A stretch of DNA of 64,000 nucleotides from contig JBCCGI010000004.1 of the NCBI GenBank assembly GCA_039029355.1, forward strand, positions 1-64,000. Direction: 5' to 3'. The number at the start of each line of letters is the position of its first letter. The first letter of the stretch is position 1. Source of the DNA: JBCCGI01 sp039029355. GTDB lineage: Bacteria > Planctomycetota > UBA1135 > GCA-002686595. Shown in pieces: positions 35,412 through 43,776 of this stretch. Under the pieces are notes generated by a model. It was not told the origin of the DNA. It saw nothing but the letters and a program-made list of their open reading frames with translations, and did no database searches. Both the position numbers and the translations under genes were made by a program.

Positions 35412-36353
35412 ATGTCCGTCATCGAAGTCGAAGGCCTCCGCAAGACCTACGGCGACCTGGTCGCGGTCGACGATGTCAGCTTCCGCGCCGAGCCCGGCGC
35501 GATCTTCGGGCTGCTCGGCCCGAACGGGGCCGGCAAGTCGACCACGATCGGCTGCCTCTCGGGTCTCCTCACCCCCACCGCCGGCAGCGTGCGGCTCCTC
35601 GGGCGCGACGTCGTCGGCGACGCGCTGGCGGCGCGGGCGAGCCTCGGAGTCGTCCCCCAGGAGCTCGCGATCTACGAGGACCTCTCCGCCGCCGAGAACC
35701 TGCGCTACTGGGGCGGCGCTTACCGCTTGCGCGGCGCCGAGCTCAGCTCGCGCGTCGACGAGGTGCTCGCGCGCATCGGCCTGGCCGACCGCGCCAAGGA
35801 GCCGGCCAAGCGCTTCAGCGGGGGGATGAAGCGCCGCCTGAACTTCGCGTGCGGGATCCTGCACCGGCCGAAGGTGCTGCTGCTGGACGAGCCGACGGTC
35901 GGCGTCGATCCGCAGAGCCGCGTGCATCTGCTGGACCTCGTGCGCGAGGAAGCGGAGGCCGGCACCTGCGTGCTCTACACGACGCACTACATGGAAGAAG
36001 CCGAAGGCCTGTGCGACCGGCTCGGGATCATCGACCACGGCCGACTGATCGCCGAGGGCACGCTGGCGGAGCTGCGCGGCCTGCTGGGCGAGCGCGACCT
36101 CCTGCGCCTGGCTGGAGCCTTCGACCCCGACGCGGTCCGCGCCGCGCTCGGCGGAGAGCTCAGCGCGGAGCTGGAGATCGTCCAGGCCGACGCGAGCAAG
36201 CTGACCCTCGCGGTCTCGGATTCGTCGCGCCATCTGCCCGCGATCCTGGCCGCCCTGGGCGAGTCGGGCGCCGAGGTTCGCGAGACGACGATGACGCAGC
36301 CGAGCCTCGAGACGCTCTTCATCAAGCTCACCGGAAAGGCGCTGCGGGAGTAG
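35412..36353 (+). CDS. ABC-2 type exporter ATP-binding protein
   Basis: The protein has 313 residues. Walker A is GPNGAGKSTT, the signature is FSGGMKRRLN, Walker B is VLLLDEPTVGVD and the H-loop is TTHYMEEAE. The C-terminal ~85 residues form the extra domain of ABC-2 'DrrA/CcmA-like' ATPases. The next gene starts immediately after the stop, so it works with two ABC-2 permeases as a heterodimeric exporter. Such systems export antibiotics, lipids, polysaccharides or haem-related compounds; the cargo cannot be told from the sequence. Confidence 0.94.
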   Translation: MSVIEVEGLRKTYGDLVAVDDVSFRAEPGAIFGLLGPNGAGKSTTIGCLSGLLTPTAGSVRLLGRDVVGDALAARASLGVVPQELAIYEDLSAAENLRYWGGAYRLRGAELSSRVDEVLARIGLADRAKEPAKRFSGGMKRRLNFACGILHRPKVLLLDEPTVGVDPQSRVHLLDLVREEAEAGTCVLYTTHYMEEAEGLCDRLGIIDHGRLIAEGTLAELRGLLGERDLLRLAGAFDPDAVRAALGGELSAELEIVQADASKLTLAVSDSSRHLPAILAALGESGAEVRETTMTQPSLETLFIKLTGKALRE

Positions 36354-37601
36354 ATGGGCTTCCTCCTCCACACCGCTGCCAAGGACCTGCGCCGCCGGAT
36401 GCGCGATCCGATGTCGTTCCTGATGTGGCTCGGCATCCCGCTCGCGATCGCCGGCATGATCAAGCTCGCCTTCGGGGGCGGCGGAGGCAGCGCCGGGCCA
36501 AGGGCCGAGGTGCTGGTCGCCGACCTCGACGGCAGCTTCCTGTCCGGGTTACTACTCGGGGCCATGGGCCAGCAACAGGGCCAGTCGCTGCCCTTCGAGG
36601 CCGAGAAGGTCGGGCTCGAAGAAGGCCGCGAGCGCATCGACGACGGAGACGGCTCGGCGCTGCTCATCATCCCGGAGGGCTTCGGCGAGGCCGTGTTGCG
36701 CGAGGAGGAGTGCACCCTGCGCCTGATCACCAACCCCGCGCAGCGCATCCTGCCGGGGATGGTCGAGGAGGCGTTGACCATGCTCGTCGACGCGGTCTTC
36801 TACCTGCACCGCGTCTTCGGCGAGCCGATCGAGCGCATGCTCCAGCCCATGCCGCCCGGCGCGCAGACGTTCCCCGACCAGGAGGTCGCGGAGATCTCGG
36901 TGCTGATGAACGACATCATGGGACGCCTCACCGGAATGCTGTCGCCGCCGGCGATCGAGCTCGTGACCGAGGTGGAAACCGAGGAGGAGGACGGCGAGCT
37001 CAACTTCGGGCTGCTGTTCTTCCCCTCGATGCTCTTCATGACGCTGTTCTTCCTCGCCCAGGGGATCGCCGAAGACATCTGGGTCGAGAAGCAGGGCGGC
37101 ACGCTGCGGCGGGTGCTGACGACCCCCAACCGCGCCGGCGAGTTCCTGGCGGGCAAGCTGCTGACGTCGGTCGTGCTGATCGCGGCGGTCAGCGCCTTCG
37201 GGCTGCTGCTGGCGCGCGTCGCCTTCTCGCTCGACATCCACGGTATGCCGCTCGCGATCGCGTGGTGCGGTTTCTCGGGCGCGCTGCTGACGCTGATGAT
37301 GATCCTGGTCCAGCTCTTCGCGTCGTCGCAGCGTGCGGGCAACCTGCTGGCGAACCTGGTCATGATGCCGCTGCTGATGCTCGGCGGCAGCTTCTTCCCG
37401 TTCGAGGTCATGCCCGACGGCATGGCCGCCATCGGCCGCCTGACGCCGAATGGCTGGGCACTAGAGCAGCTCAAGTCGATCGTGACGGGCGCGGCCGAAC
37501 CGGCGCGCCTGGCGCTCGCTTTCGGAGGCCTGACCGCGGTCGGCGCGCTCCTCTTCGTGTTCTCGACGCGGCGGATGTCCGGCGCCTTCGCAAGGAGCTG
37601 A
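36354..37601 (+). CDS. ABC-2 type permease (first of two)
   Basis: The protein has 415 residues. One N-terminal membrane segment (about 21-40) is followed by a large extracytoplasmic loop (40-220), then five membrane segments in the C-terminal half (for example GLLFFPSMLFMTLFFLAQG). This is the ABC2_membrane_3 architecture. It starts directly after the ATPase stop with no gap. Pairing with the permease 3 bases downstream suggests a heterodimeric channel. The loop contains an acidic stretch (TEVETEEEDGE) just before the second membrane segment. Confidence 0.9.
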   Translation: MGFLLHTAAKDLRRRMRDPMSFLMWLGIPLAIAGMIKLAFGGGGGSAGPRAEVLVADLDGSFLSGLLLGAMGQQQGQSLPFEAEKVGLEEGRERIDDGDGSALLIIPEGFGEAVLREEECTLRLITNPAQRILPGMVEEALTMLVDAVFYLHRVFGEPIERMLQPMPPGAQTFPDQEVAEISVLMNDIMGRLTGMLSPPAIELVTEVETEEEDGELNFGLLFFPSMLFMTLFFLAQGIAEDIWVEKQGGTLRRVLTTPNRAGEFLAGKLLTSVVLIAAVSAFGLLLARVAFSLDIHGMPLAIAWCGFSGALLTLMMILVQLFASSQRAGNLLANLVMMPLLMLGGSFFPFEVMPDGMAAIGRLTPNGWALEQLKSIVTGAAEPARLALAFGGLTAVGALLFVFSTRRMSGAFARS

Positions 37602-37604
37602 GCC

Positions 37605-38768
37605 ATGCTGCGCGACGCCCTCTACATCGGCTGGCACGACCTGAAGGTCATGATCCGGCAGAAGGACACGATCCTGTGGACGTTCCTGATGCCGTTCCTC
37701 TTCTTCTACTTCCTCGGCACCGTGACGGGCGGCTTCTCGGGCGGGGGGGCCTCGTCGGAGAAGATCGCCGTGCGCGTCGCGCCCGACGCGGGCTTCCGGG
37801 CGGACGAGGTCCAGAAGCGACTCGAAGAGCAGGACTTCCAGCTCGTCCGCCCGGACGAAGACCCCGAGGCCGAGACGCCCTTCGAGGACTACCGGCGCCG
37901 GCTCGAGTTCCCGGCGGGCTTCACCGCGGGAGTGCTGGCGGGCGAGCCCCAGGACGTGCTGTTCCGGCGCGAGGGCGCGGGGCTCTCGACCGACTACGAC
38001 AACTTCCGCCTGACGCGCGCGGTCTACACCGTGCTGGCCGACCTGCTCGCTGCGTCGAGCCTGGCGGCGCCCGGCGCAGACGTCGGCGCCGAGGAAGTGG
38101 CGGCGCTGCAGGCCCACCCCCGTGCGCTCCAGCTCGAGGTCGAGCCGGCGGGCCGGCGCAAGGTCATCCCGAGCGGCATGGAGCAGACCGTGCCGGGCAC
38201 GATGGTCATGTTCACCATGATCATCCTGCTGACGAGCGGCGGGTCGTCGCTGCTGACCGAGCGTCGCGAAGGCCTGCTGCGCCGGCTCGCGAGCGCGCCG
38301 ATCTCGCGCTCGGCGGTGGTCGCAGGCAAGTGGGGCGGAAGGCTCGCGCTCGGCCTGGTGCAGATCGCCTACGCCATGCTGATCGGCCGGATCGTCTTCG
38401 GGGTCGACTGGGGTGCGGGGCTACCGATGGTGCTCCTCGTGCTCCTCGCCTACGCGAGCATGCTCAGCTCGCTCGCGATCCTGCTCGGCAACTTCGCCCG
38501 CAGCGAGGGGCAGGCCGTCGGGCTCAGCGTGCTCGCGACCAACATCCTCGCGGCCCTCGGCGGCTGCTGGTGGCCGATCGAGATCACGCCGTCCTACATG
38601 CAGAAGCTGGCGCTCTTCCTCCCGACCGGGTGGACGATGGACGCGATGCACAAGCTGGTCAGCTTCGGCGCTCCGATGAGCTCGTGCCTGCCGCACGTGG
38701 TCGGCATGCTGCTGCTGGCGCTCCTGCTCGGCAAGCTCAGCGCGCGGACGTTCCGCTTCGTCGAGTAG
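37605..38768 (+). CDS. ABC-2 type permease (second of two)
   Basis: The protein has 387 residues with the same topology as its upstream neighbour: one N-terminal membrane segment (about 24-42), an extracytoplasmic loop to ~195 and five C-terminal membrane segments (for example MVMFTMIILLTSGG and YASMLSSLAILLG). The segment LLTERREGLLRRLASAPISR is the conserved cytoplasmic coupling region of this family. The two permeases are clearly related but not near-identical, so a heterodimer is likely. A GC hairpin 6 bases after the stop closes the operon. Confidence 0.9.
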   Translation: MLRDALYIGWHDLKVMIRQKDTILWTFLMPFLFFYFLGTVTGGFSGGGASSEKIAVRVAPDAGFRADEVQKRLEEQDFQLVRPDEDPEAETPFEDYRRRLEFPAGFTAGVLAGEPQDVLFRREGAGLSTDYDNFRLTRAVYTVLADLLAASSLAAPGADVGAEEVAALQAHPRALQLEVEPAGRRKVIPSGMEQTVPGTMVMFTMIILLTSGGSSLLTERREGLLRRLASAPISRSAVVAGKWGGRLALGLVQIAYAMLIGRIVFGVDWGAGLPMVLLVLLAYASMLSSLAILLGNFARSEGQAVGLSVLATNILAALGGCWWPIEITPSYMQKLALFLPTGWTMDAMHKLVSFGAPMSSCLPHVVGMLLLALLLGKLSARTFRFVE

Positions 38769-38773
38769 GGAAA

Positions 38774-38805
38774 GGGCCCGGCCGAGGCAAGGGTCGACCG
38801 GGCCC
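38774..38805 (+). terminator. Terminator hairpin of the ABC-2 operon
   Basis: GGGCCCGG (38774-38781) and CCGGGCCC (38798-38805) form a perfect 8-bp stem with a 16-base loop, 6 bases after the permease stop. There is no T-tract. Confidence 0.55.
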
Positions 38806-39266
38806 CCGGAGAGAGGTCAGCGCGGGGCTGGAAGACCAAGGTCTCCAACCCGGGGGCGCTGAGCAGCACCACCGCGTTGCAAGGCAACGGTGGCGTGCAC
38901 GACATGCGATCCGCGCGGAGCGTCCGCGTGAGTAGGCACCGCGCGCGGCGGCGTCACACCGGGACCGCCCAAAGCGCGGCCGCCGCGAACGGCCGGGCTT
39001 CCTGCAAAGCGGCCAGCGAGCTTGGCCTTAGGTGCCTTCATCCGATCCGTGGTCATCCGGTGACAGACGGCGGCGTTCCGGACGCCGCGTCTCTGAGACG
39101 ACCGCACGAGCGTAGCAGGTTCCTCCCGGTTTTGGCGATTTGCGAGCCCGCTCGCGGCGCGTGCTGAACGGGGTGTTAGCCGGTCGTCCGAGCGAGCTTC
39201 GCGCGCGTGCGGCCCGGGGTTTGAAGGAGCGCCGCTCCCCGTCCCCGAATCGGCACGGCTCCTCCC
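38806..39266. other. 461-base gap with no convincing gene
   Basis: The gap lies between the ABC-2 operon terminator and the His-rich lipoprotein gene. Open frames exist on both strands (one of 223 codons on the minus strand that also crosses the lipoprotein gene). They are Arg/Ala/Pro-rich, have no recognisable domain and look like GC-rich shadow frames. I see no tRNA, no repeat array and no clear promoter. It may hold the promoter and leader of the lipoprotein gene. Confidence 0.5.
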
Positions 39267-39518
39267 ATGAAGCACCGCTCTCCCGCCGCGCTCGCGGCCC
39301 TCGCCAGCTCGTTCCTCCTCTCCGGCTGCATCCTCCACGGTGGACACGGCGGCTACCACAGGCCGCACGGCAAGCACGTGGTGATCTCGGGCGGCCACGT
39401 GCACACCACCGGCTGCGGGCACTACGCCTACCGCGGGAGGTGGTACCACGCGGGCAAGCACGTCCACGGCCCTGGCTGCGGGCACCATTTCTCAGGCGGG
39501 ATCTGGGTCTCCAAATAA
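39267..39518 (+). CDS. Small His/Gly-rich lipoprotein
   Basis: The protein has 83 residues with a lipoprotein signal ending in LLSGC (Cys21). The mature part is short and has about 14 His among its 63 residues, with GHGG, HVHTTGCGHY and HVHGPGCGHH, plus two Cys in repeated T/P-GCGHxx units. His/Cys density suggests metal binding at the outer membrane or periplasm, but this is inference. No family recognised. It is a solitary gene, 118 bases before the ECF sigma gene. Confidence 0.75.
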   Translation: MKHRSPAALAALASSFLLSGCILHGGHGGYHRPHGKHVVISGGHVHTTGCGHYAYRGRWYHAGKHVHGPGCGHHFSGGIWVSK

Positions 39519-39636
39519 CGGCCGGCCGGAAGCCCTTGCCGCGGGCGAGCCGAGGGCGATGACGAGGAGCCCCGAGCAAGGAGAAGTTAGCCCCGCGCCA
39601 TCCGATGGCATCCCCGGCGGCTGCTATCGTCGGGGG

Positions 39637-40245
39637 ATGTCACCCACCCCCGGTAGGAGCCCCGGCAGCGTCGATCTGCCGGGCCTGGTGCGCGACGCGT
39701 TGGCGGGTGACGAGTCGGCCTGGTCACGGCTCGTCGACCGCTTCGGGCCGCAGATCGTCGAGGTCGCGCGCTCGATGCGCCTGTCGGACGCGGACGTCGA
39801 CGAGGCCTTCCAGGCCACCTGGGTCTGCGTGCTGCGCGACCTCCCCTACCTGCGCGACCCGGGGGCGCTCGGGGGGTGGATCTTCGTGACCGCGCGGCGC
39901 CAGTGCTGGCGCCTGAAGCGCCGCCGCGGCGACTCCGCCCCCGGCGAGCAGGAGATGGCCGCCGTCCCCGGCGGGCCGGACGCCGACCCGGCGGTCGCCA
40001 GCGCGGTGATCGAGCGCCGCCGGCTCGTGCGCGACGCCATCGGCGAGCTCTCGGAGAGGTGCCAGCGCCTGCTGCGCGAGCTCTTCTTCGCGCGCGGCTC
40101 GTCGCGCTACGACGACGTCTCCGAGCGGCTCGGCATCCCGCGCGGGAGCATCGGGCCGCAGCGTGAGCGCTGCTTGGCCGGCCTCGCCCGCATCCTGGAG
40201 CGCCGCGGCTTCCCCGAGCCTCCCGGCCCCGAGGACGGCGCCTAG
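39637..40245 (+). CDS. ECF-type RNA polymerase sigma factor (CHAT-locus associated, copy 1)
   Basis: The protein has 202 residues. Region 2 spans about 12-95 (VRDALAGDESAWSRLVDRFG, DADVDEAFQATWVCVLRDL, GGWIFVTARRQCWRLKRRR). Region 4 spans about 130-190 (RDAIGELSERCQRLLRELFF, ERLGIPRGSIGPQRERCLAGL). The IPxGSIGPxRxRCL helix-turn-helix is a form I associate with ECF factors encoded beside CHAT proteins in actinobacteria. ATG 39637 has a G-rich Shine-Dalgarno (CGGGGG) directly before it and begins a few residues before region 2; an upstream in-frame ATG at 39559 adds an unconserved leader. There is no classical anti-sigma factor next door. The 208-residue protein and the TPR-CHAT protein follow in the same direction, which suggests they control this factor. 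Confidence 0.92.
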   Translation: MSPTPGRSPGSVDLPGLVRDALAGDESAWSRLVDRFGPQIVEVARSMRLSDADVDEAFQATWVCVLRDLPYLRDPGALGGWIFVTARRQCWRLKRRRGDSAPGEQEMAAVPGGPDADPAVASAVIERRRLVRDAIGELSERCQRLLRELFFARGSSRYDDVSERLGIPRGSIGPQRERCLAGLARILERRGFPEPPGPEDGA

Positions 40246-40315
40246 CGAGATTCCCCGGATTCGTTGTATCCAGGCCGGGTCGGCGGATCCCGAAGCCCCC
40301 TAGAGAGCACCCCGA

Positions 40316-40942
40316 GTGAACGACCCCGACGAGATCCGCTACGAGGAGATCCTCCGGCACCTGGCCGACCCGGACCCGGACGGCCCCGTCGCCCGCGCGT
40401 TGGCGCGGCACGACCCGGCGGGCGCGCTGGCGCGGCGCCGAGCGGCCCTCGCGCAGGACCTGCTGCGGGCCTTCGAGGCCGGCCCGCCGCCCGAGCTCAC
40501 CGAGCGGCAGCGCGCCCTCGGACGCGAGGTCTTCCGCGCGGGAGCGCCCGCGCCCCGGCGCACGCTGGCGGCGCGGTTCGCCGACGCGCTGGGCGTGGTC
40601 GCCGACTGGGTGCGCGACACCGCGCCGGCGCCAGCGCCGGGCATGCGCGGCGCCGCGCAGGCGGGGCGCAGGCTCTACCGCGCGGGCGCGTGGGAGGTCG
40701 AGGTCGCGCGCATGCACCACGACTCGCTGGTCGGGCATGTTACGGCCCCGGAATCCGAGCGCGACAAGCTGCGCGGCGCCACGTGCCTGCTGCTGGGGGC
40801 GCGCGAGCTGGTCGAGACCGAGGTGCACGCCAACGGCGACTTCCGCTTCGGCTCGAGCCCCGCCGACCTCCAGCTGCTCCTGATCGAAGGGGACGACCTG
40901 CGGATCCTCGTGCCCGACCTGCCCGCCGTCGGAGCGTCGTGA
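40316..40942 (+). CDS. Unknown small protein between ECF sigma factor and CHAT protein
   Basis: The protein has 208 residues from a GTG start. The N-terminal half (1-115) is helical, Arg/Ala-rich and without a membrane segment. The C-terminal half (about 118-205) is beta-rich: VEVARMHHDSLVGHVT, LLLGARELVETEVHANGDFRFG and LQLLLIEGDDLRILVP. It resembles a small Ig-like or carboxypeptidase-regulatory-like fold (G-x-V…D/N-G-x-F). It lies 70 bases after the sigma gene and its stop overlaps the CHAT start by GTGA. I infer an adaptor or a cleavable regulator, in the position where an anti-sigma factor would be expected. No zinc-finger HxxxCxxC motif is present. Confidence 0.8.
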   Translation: MNDPDEIRYEEILRHLADPDPDGPVARALARHDPAGALARRRAALAQDLLRAFEAGPPPELTERQRALGREVFRAGAPAPRRTLAARFADALGVVADWVRDTAPAPAPGMRGAAQAGRRLYRAGAWEVEVARMHHDSLVGHVTAPESERDKLRGATCLLLGARELVETEVHANGDFRFGSSPADLQLLLIEGDDLRILVPDLPAVGAS

Positions 40943-43770
40943 AGCCCACGCTGTCGTCGCTGGTCGCGAGGCTCCGCAGCCCGGAGCCCGCGGAAGAGAC
41001 CTGGGCCGCCTACGCCGAGCTCGCGCCCGCGGACCGCGAGGCGGTCGTCCGCGCGCTGAAGGCCGAGCTCGACCACCTCGTACGCAACCGTCCGAGCGAG
41101 GCGGTGCCACTCGCCCGGGTGCTGGTGCGCTGCGCTACGGGGAACGAAGAGCTCGAGGCGCTCGCGCTCCGCGGCCTCGGCACCGCGCAGCACTTCAGCG
41201 GCGATGGCAAGGGCGCGGTGCAGAGCTTCCGACGCGCGTGCGAGCTGTACGAAAGCTCCGGGTGCGAGCTCGAGGCTGCCACGGTCCGCCGCAGCCTGGT
41301 CGACATCCATCAGACGCTCGGCCAGGTCAGCGAGGCGCTCGAGGTAGGACACGCCGCGCGCGGCGTCCTGCAGCGCCTCGGCGCGGAGCGCGTGCTCGCA
41401 CAGCTCGAGGTCAACGTCGGCAACGTCTACATGATGCGGCTCGACGACTACGGTCGGGCGCGCGAGCACTACCGCACGGCGCGCGAGATCTTCGCCCGCA
41501 TCGAGGACCCGGTGGGCCTGGCCTTCGCCGATCTCAACCTGGGCGTGGTCGAGATGAACGCGAACCGGCTGACCGACTCGCGCTCCTTCTTCGAGACCGC
41601 CGAGCGCGGCTTCGAAGTGGCCGGCATGACGCTGCACGTCGCCGACGCCCGCTACCACCTGGCCTACCTAGAGTCGCGCCGCGGCCGCTTCGCGAAGGCG
41701 ATCGAGGGGCTGCGCAGAGTGCGCGAGCGCTACCGCGAGCTGGAGAAGCCCGGCGGCGTCCCGATGTGCGACCTGGACCTGGCGGAGATCTTCCTGCGCC
41801 TGGACGCGCGCCTGGACTCGGCCGAGCACGCGGCGAGCGCGCGCGACGGCTACGCCGAGCTCGGCATGGAGTACGAGCTTGCGAAGAGCGAGGCCCTGTG
41901 GGGCCAGGCGACGCTGTCGCTCGGTCAGCCGGAGGGCGCCGCGGCGATCCGGCGCGCGATCGACGGCTTCCGCGACATCGGCAACGAGCCGATGGCGGGC
42001 TTCCTCGAGCTGCAGGACCTCGAGCGCGGCGGGGACGGCGGAGAGCTCGTGCACCGCCTGCGCGGGCTGCGGGGCAGCCTGCGCGCGCGGGACTGCGCGC
42101 TACTCGCCGACCTGGCGTCGCTGTCGCTGGCGCGCGCGTTGGCCGGGTCGGACGACGCCTCCGAGCGTCGCGAGGCACGCTCGCTCCTCACCGCGCTGAC
42201 GTCGGAGCCGACGCGCGACCCGATCGACGCGCTGGTCGAGGCCGAGGCCTGGCAGGTGCTCGCGCACCTCCACCGGCGCGAGGGCGAGCGCGACGAGGCG
42301 CGCGAGGCACTCGAGCACGCGGTCGCGCGCATCGACCGCAGCTACCTGCAGGTACCCGGCGCGGACCGGCGGCTGGCCTTCTTCCGGCGGCCGCACAACG
42401 CGTTCGTCGAGCTGGCCTGGATGCGGACGGCGGAGGGGCGCCCCGAAGCGGCCCGGGAAGCGCTGCGCGTGATCGAGCGCGGCCGCATGCGCAGCCTGCG
42501 CGAGACGCGCGCTCACTCCGGCTCCGAGAACGCCGAAGAGCGCGACGCGCGCGAGCGGCTCGAGTGGCTCGTGTCGCGCCGCCTCGACGCCGACCTCGGC
42601 TCGATCACCGGCCCCGCGGACCTGCGGTCGGCCGGCCCGTCGACCGACGAGCTGCACGATGCACAGCGCGAGTTCCTGCGGCTGCGGCGAATCCGGCGCA
42701 GCGAGGCGGGCAGCGGCCCCGACCCCGACGGCGAGGTCGTCACGTCGGTCGCGGACGGCGAGGTTGCGCTGGTGTACCTCGCGGCGCGCGAGGGCCTCGC
42801 GGCGCTCGTCGTCGACGGCGACAAGACGCGCGTGGCGCGGCTACCGCTCGACCGCGCCGCGGCGGACGACCTCCGCGACCGCTTCGGCTTCCACGCCCAG
42901 CGCTTCGAGCTTGGGGGGACGTACCTGGAGCCGCGCCGACGCGACGTCGACCGCTCGCTACGGCATCTGCTCGAGGAGCTCGGCGAGCGGCTGCTCGCGC
43001 CGGTGTACGAGCACCTCGTGGGGCGTCACGTCGTTGTCGTCACCGCCGACCCACTGCACGGGCTGCCGTTCCACGCGATGCGGGTCGGTGGCAGGGTTCT
43101 GCTCGCCGACTGCACGGTGAGCTACGCGCTCTCGCTCACGCACCTAGCGGCCCTGCGCGCGCGGTCCGACGACGGTCGCGCCGAGCGGGGTCCGATCCAC
43201 GTCTGCGCCGAAGCACGCCCCGAGCTGCCGGGCGCGGGCGCCGAGGCCGAACTGCTCGCCGAGCTGTATGGCCCGCGCCTGGTACGCGCCTCGGCGACCG
43301 ATCTGACGCGCGGCCTGCGCGAGGGCCGCTTCGCGAGCGCAGCGCTCCACCTCGCCGGACACGGCGTCTTCGACACGCGCCACCCCGAGCTGTCGGCGCT
43401 GCACGCGGGCTCGGCGGTCCTCTTCGCCGAGGACCTGCGCCTCGCCTCGGTGTCGATCCCGCTGGTGACGCTCTCGGGCTGCGACACCGCGGTGTTCGGG
43501 CACCGCTCCGGCGAGGAGCTCGTGGGCCTGCCGCGTGCGTTTCTGGGCGCCGGCTGCCGGGCGACGGTCGGCAGTCTGTGGGCGCTCGCCGACGCCGACG
43601 CGCGGCGGCTGATGGAGCGCTTCTATCGCCTCCTCGCGGGCGGCGAGCCGGTCGGGCGCGCCCTCAACCTCGTGCAACGTGAGCTCGCCTCCGCGGATCA
43701 GCCGCTGGAGACCTGGGCTCCGTTCTGCCTCTTCGGCGATCCATCGGTTCGCCTTCCCAGCTTCTCCTGA
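40939..43770 (+). CDS. TPR-CHAT caspase-like protein (copy 1, cytosolic)
   Basis: The protein has 943 residues from a GTG overlapping the preceding stop by GTGA; the longer open frame upstream lies out of phase with the 208-residue gene. About residues 60-500 are TPR-like helical repeats (EALALRGLGTAQHFSGDGKGAVQSF, VNVGNVYMMRLDDYGRAREHY). The C-terminal CHAT domain (about 650-943) has its catalytic His808 in LHLAGHGVF and Cys848 in TLSGCDTA, with the conserved GLPRAFLGAGCRATVGSLW after it. There is no signal or membrane segment, so it is cytosolic. CHAT domains are caspase-family proteases; in the type III-E system a TPR-CHAT protease cleaves a regulator of a sigma factor. Here an ECF sigma gene is in the same operon, and a subtilisin gene starts 6 bases later. 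Confidence 0.93.
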   Translation: MKPTLSSLVARLRSPEPAEETWAAYAELAPADREAVVRALKAELDHLVRNRPSEAVPLARVLVRCATGNEELEALALRGLGTAQHFSGDGKGAVQSFRRACELYESSGCELEAATVRRSLVDIHQTLGQVSEALEVGHAARGVLQRLGAERVLAQLEVNVGNVYMMRLDDYGRAREHYRTAREIFARIEDPVGLAFADLNLGVVEMNANRLTDSRSFFETAERGFEVAGMTLHVADARYHLAYLESRRGRFAKAIEGLRRVRERYRELEKPGGVPMCDLDLAEIFLRLDARLDSAEHAASARDGYAELGMEYELAKSEALWGQATLSLGQPEGAAAIRRAIDGFRDIGNEPMAGFLELQDLERGGDGGELVHRLRGLRGSLRARDCALLADLASLSLARALAGSDDASERREARSLLTALTSEPTRDPIDALVEAEAWQVLAHLHRREGERDEAREALEHAVARIDRSYLQVPGADRRLAFFRRPHNAFVELAWMRTAEGRPEAAREALRVIERGRMRSLRETRAHSGSENAEERDARERLEWLVSRRLDADLGSITGPADLRSAGPSTDELHDAQREFLRLRRIRRSEAGSGPDPDGEVVTSVADGEVALVYLAAREGLAALVVDGDKTRVARLPLDRAAADDLRDRFGFHAQRFELGGTYLEPRRRDVDRSLRHLLEELGERLLAPVYEHLVGRHVVVVTADPLHGLPFHAMRVGGRVLLADCTVSYALSLTHLAALRARSDDGRAERGPIHVCAEARPELPGAGAEAELLAELYGPRLVRASATDLTRGLREGRFASAALHLAGHGVFDTRHPELSALHAGSAVLFAEDLRLASVSIPLVTLSGCDTAVFGHRSGEELVGLPRAFLGAGCRATVGSLWALADADARRLMERFYRLLAGGEPVGRALNLVQRELASADQPLETWAPFCLFGDPSVRLPSFS

Positions 43771-43776
43771 GTTGCC

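Noticed and set aside
38817..39488. 223-codon minus-strand open frame across the gap and the His-rich lipoprotein
   Set aside because: No domain, no signal, low-complexity basic composition. It is antiparallel to a gene with a clear lipoprotein signal.
40939..43770. Possible type III-E CRISPR (TPR-CHAT/gRAMP) association
   Set aside because: No cas gene, no gRAMP-like gene and no CRISPR array in the window; only the TPR-CHAT analogy remains.
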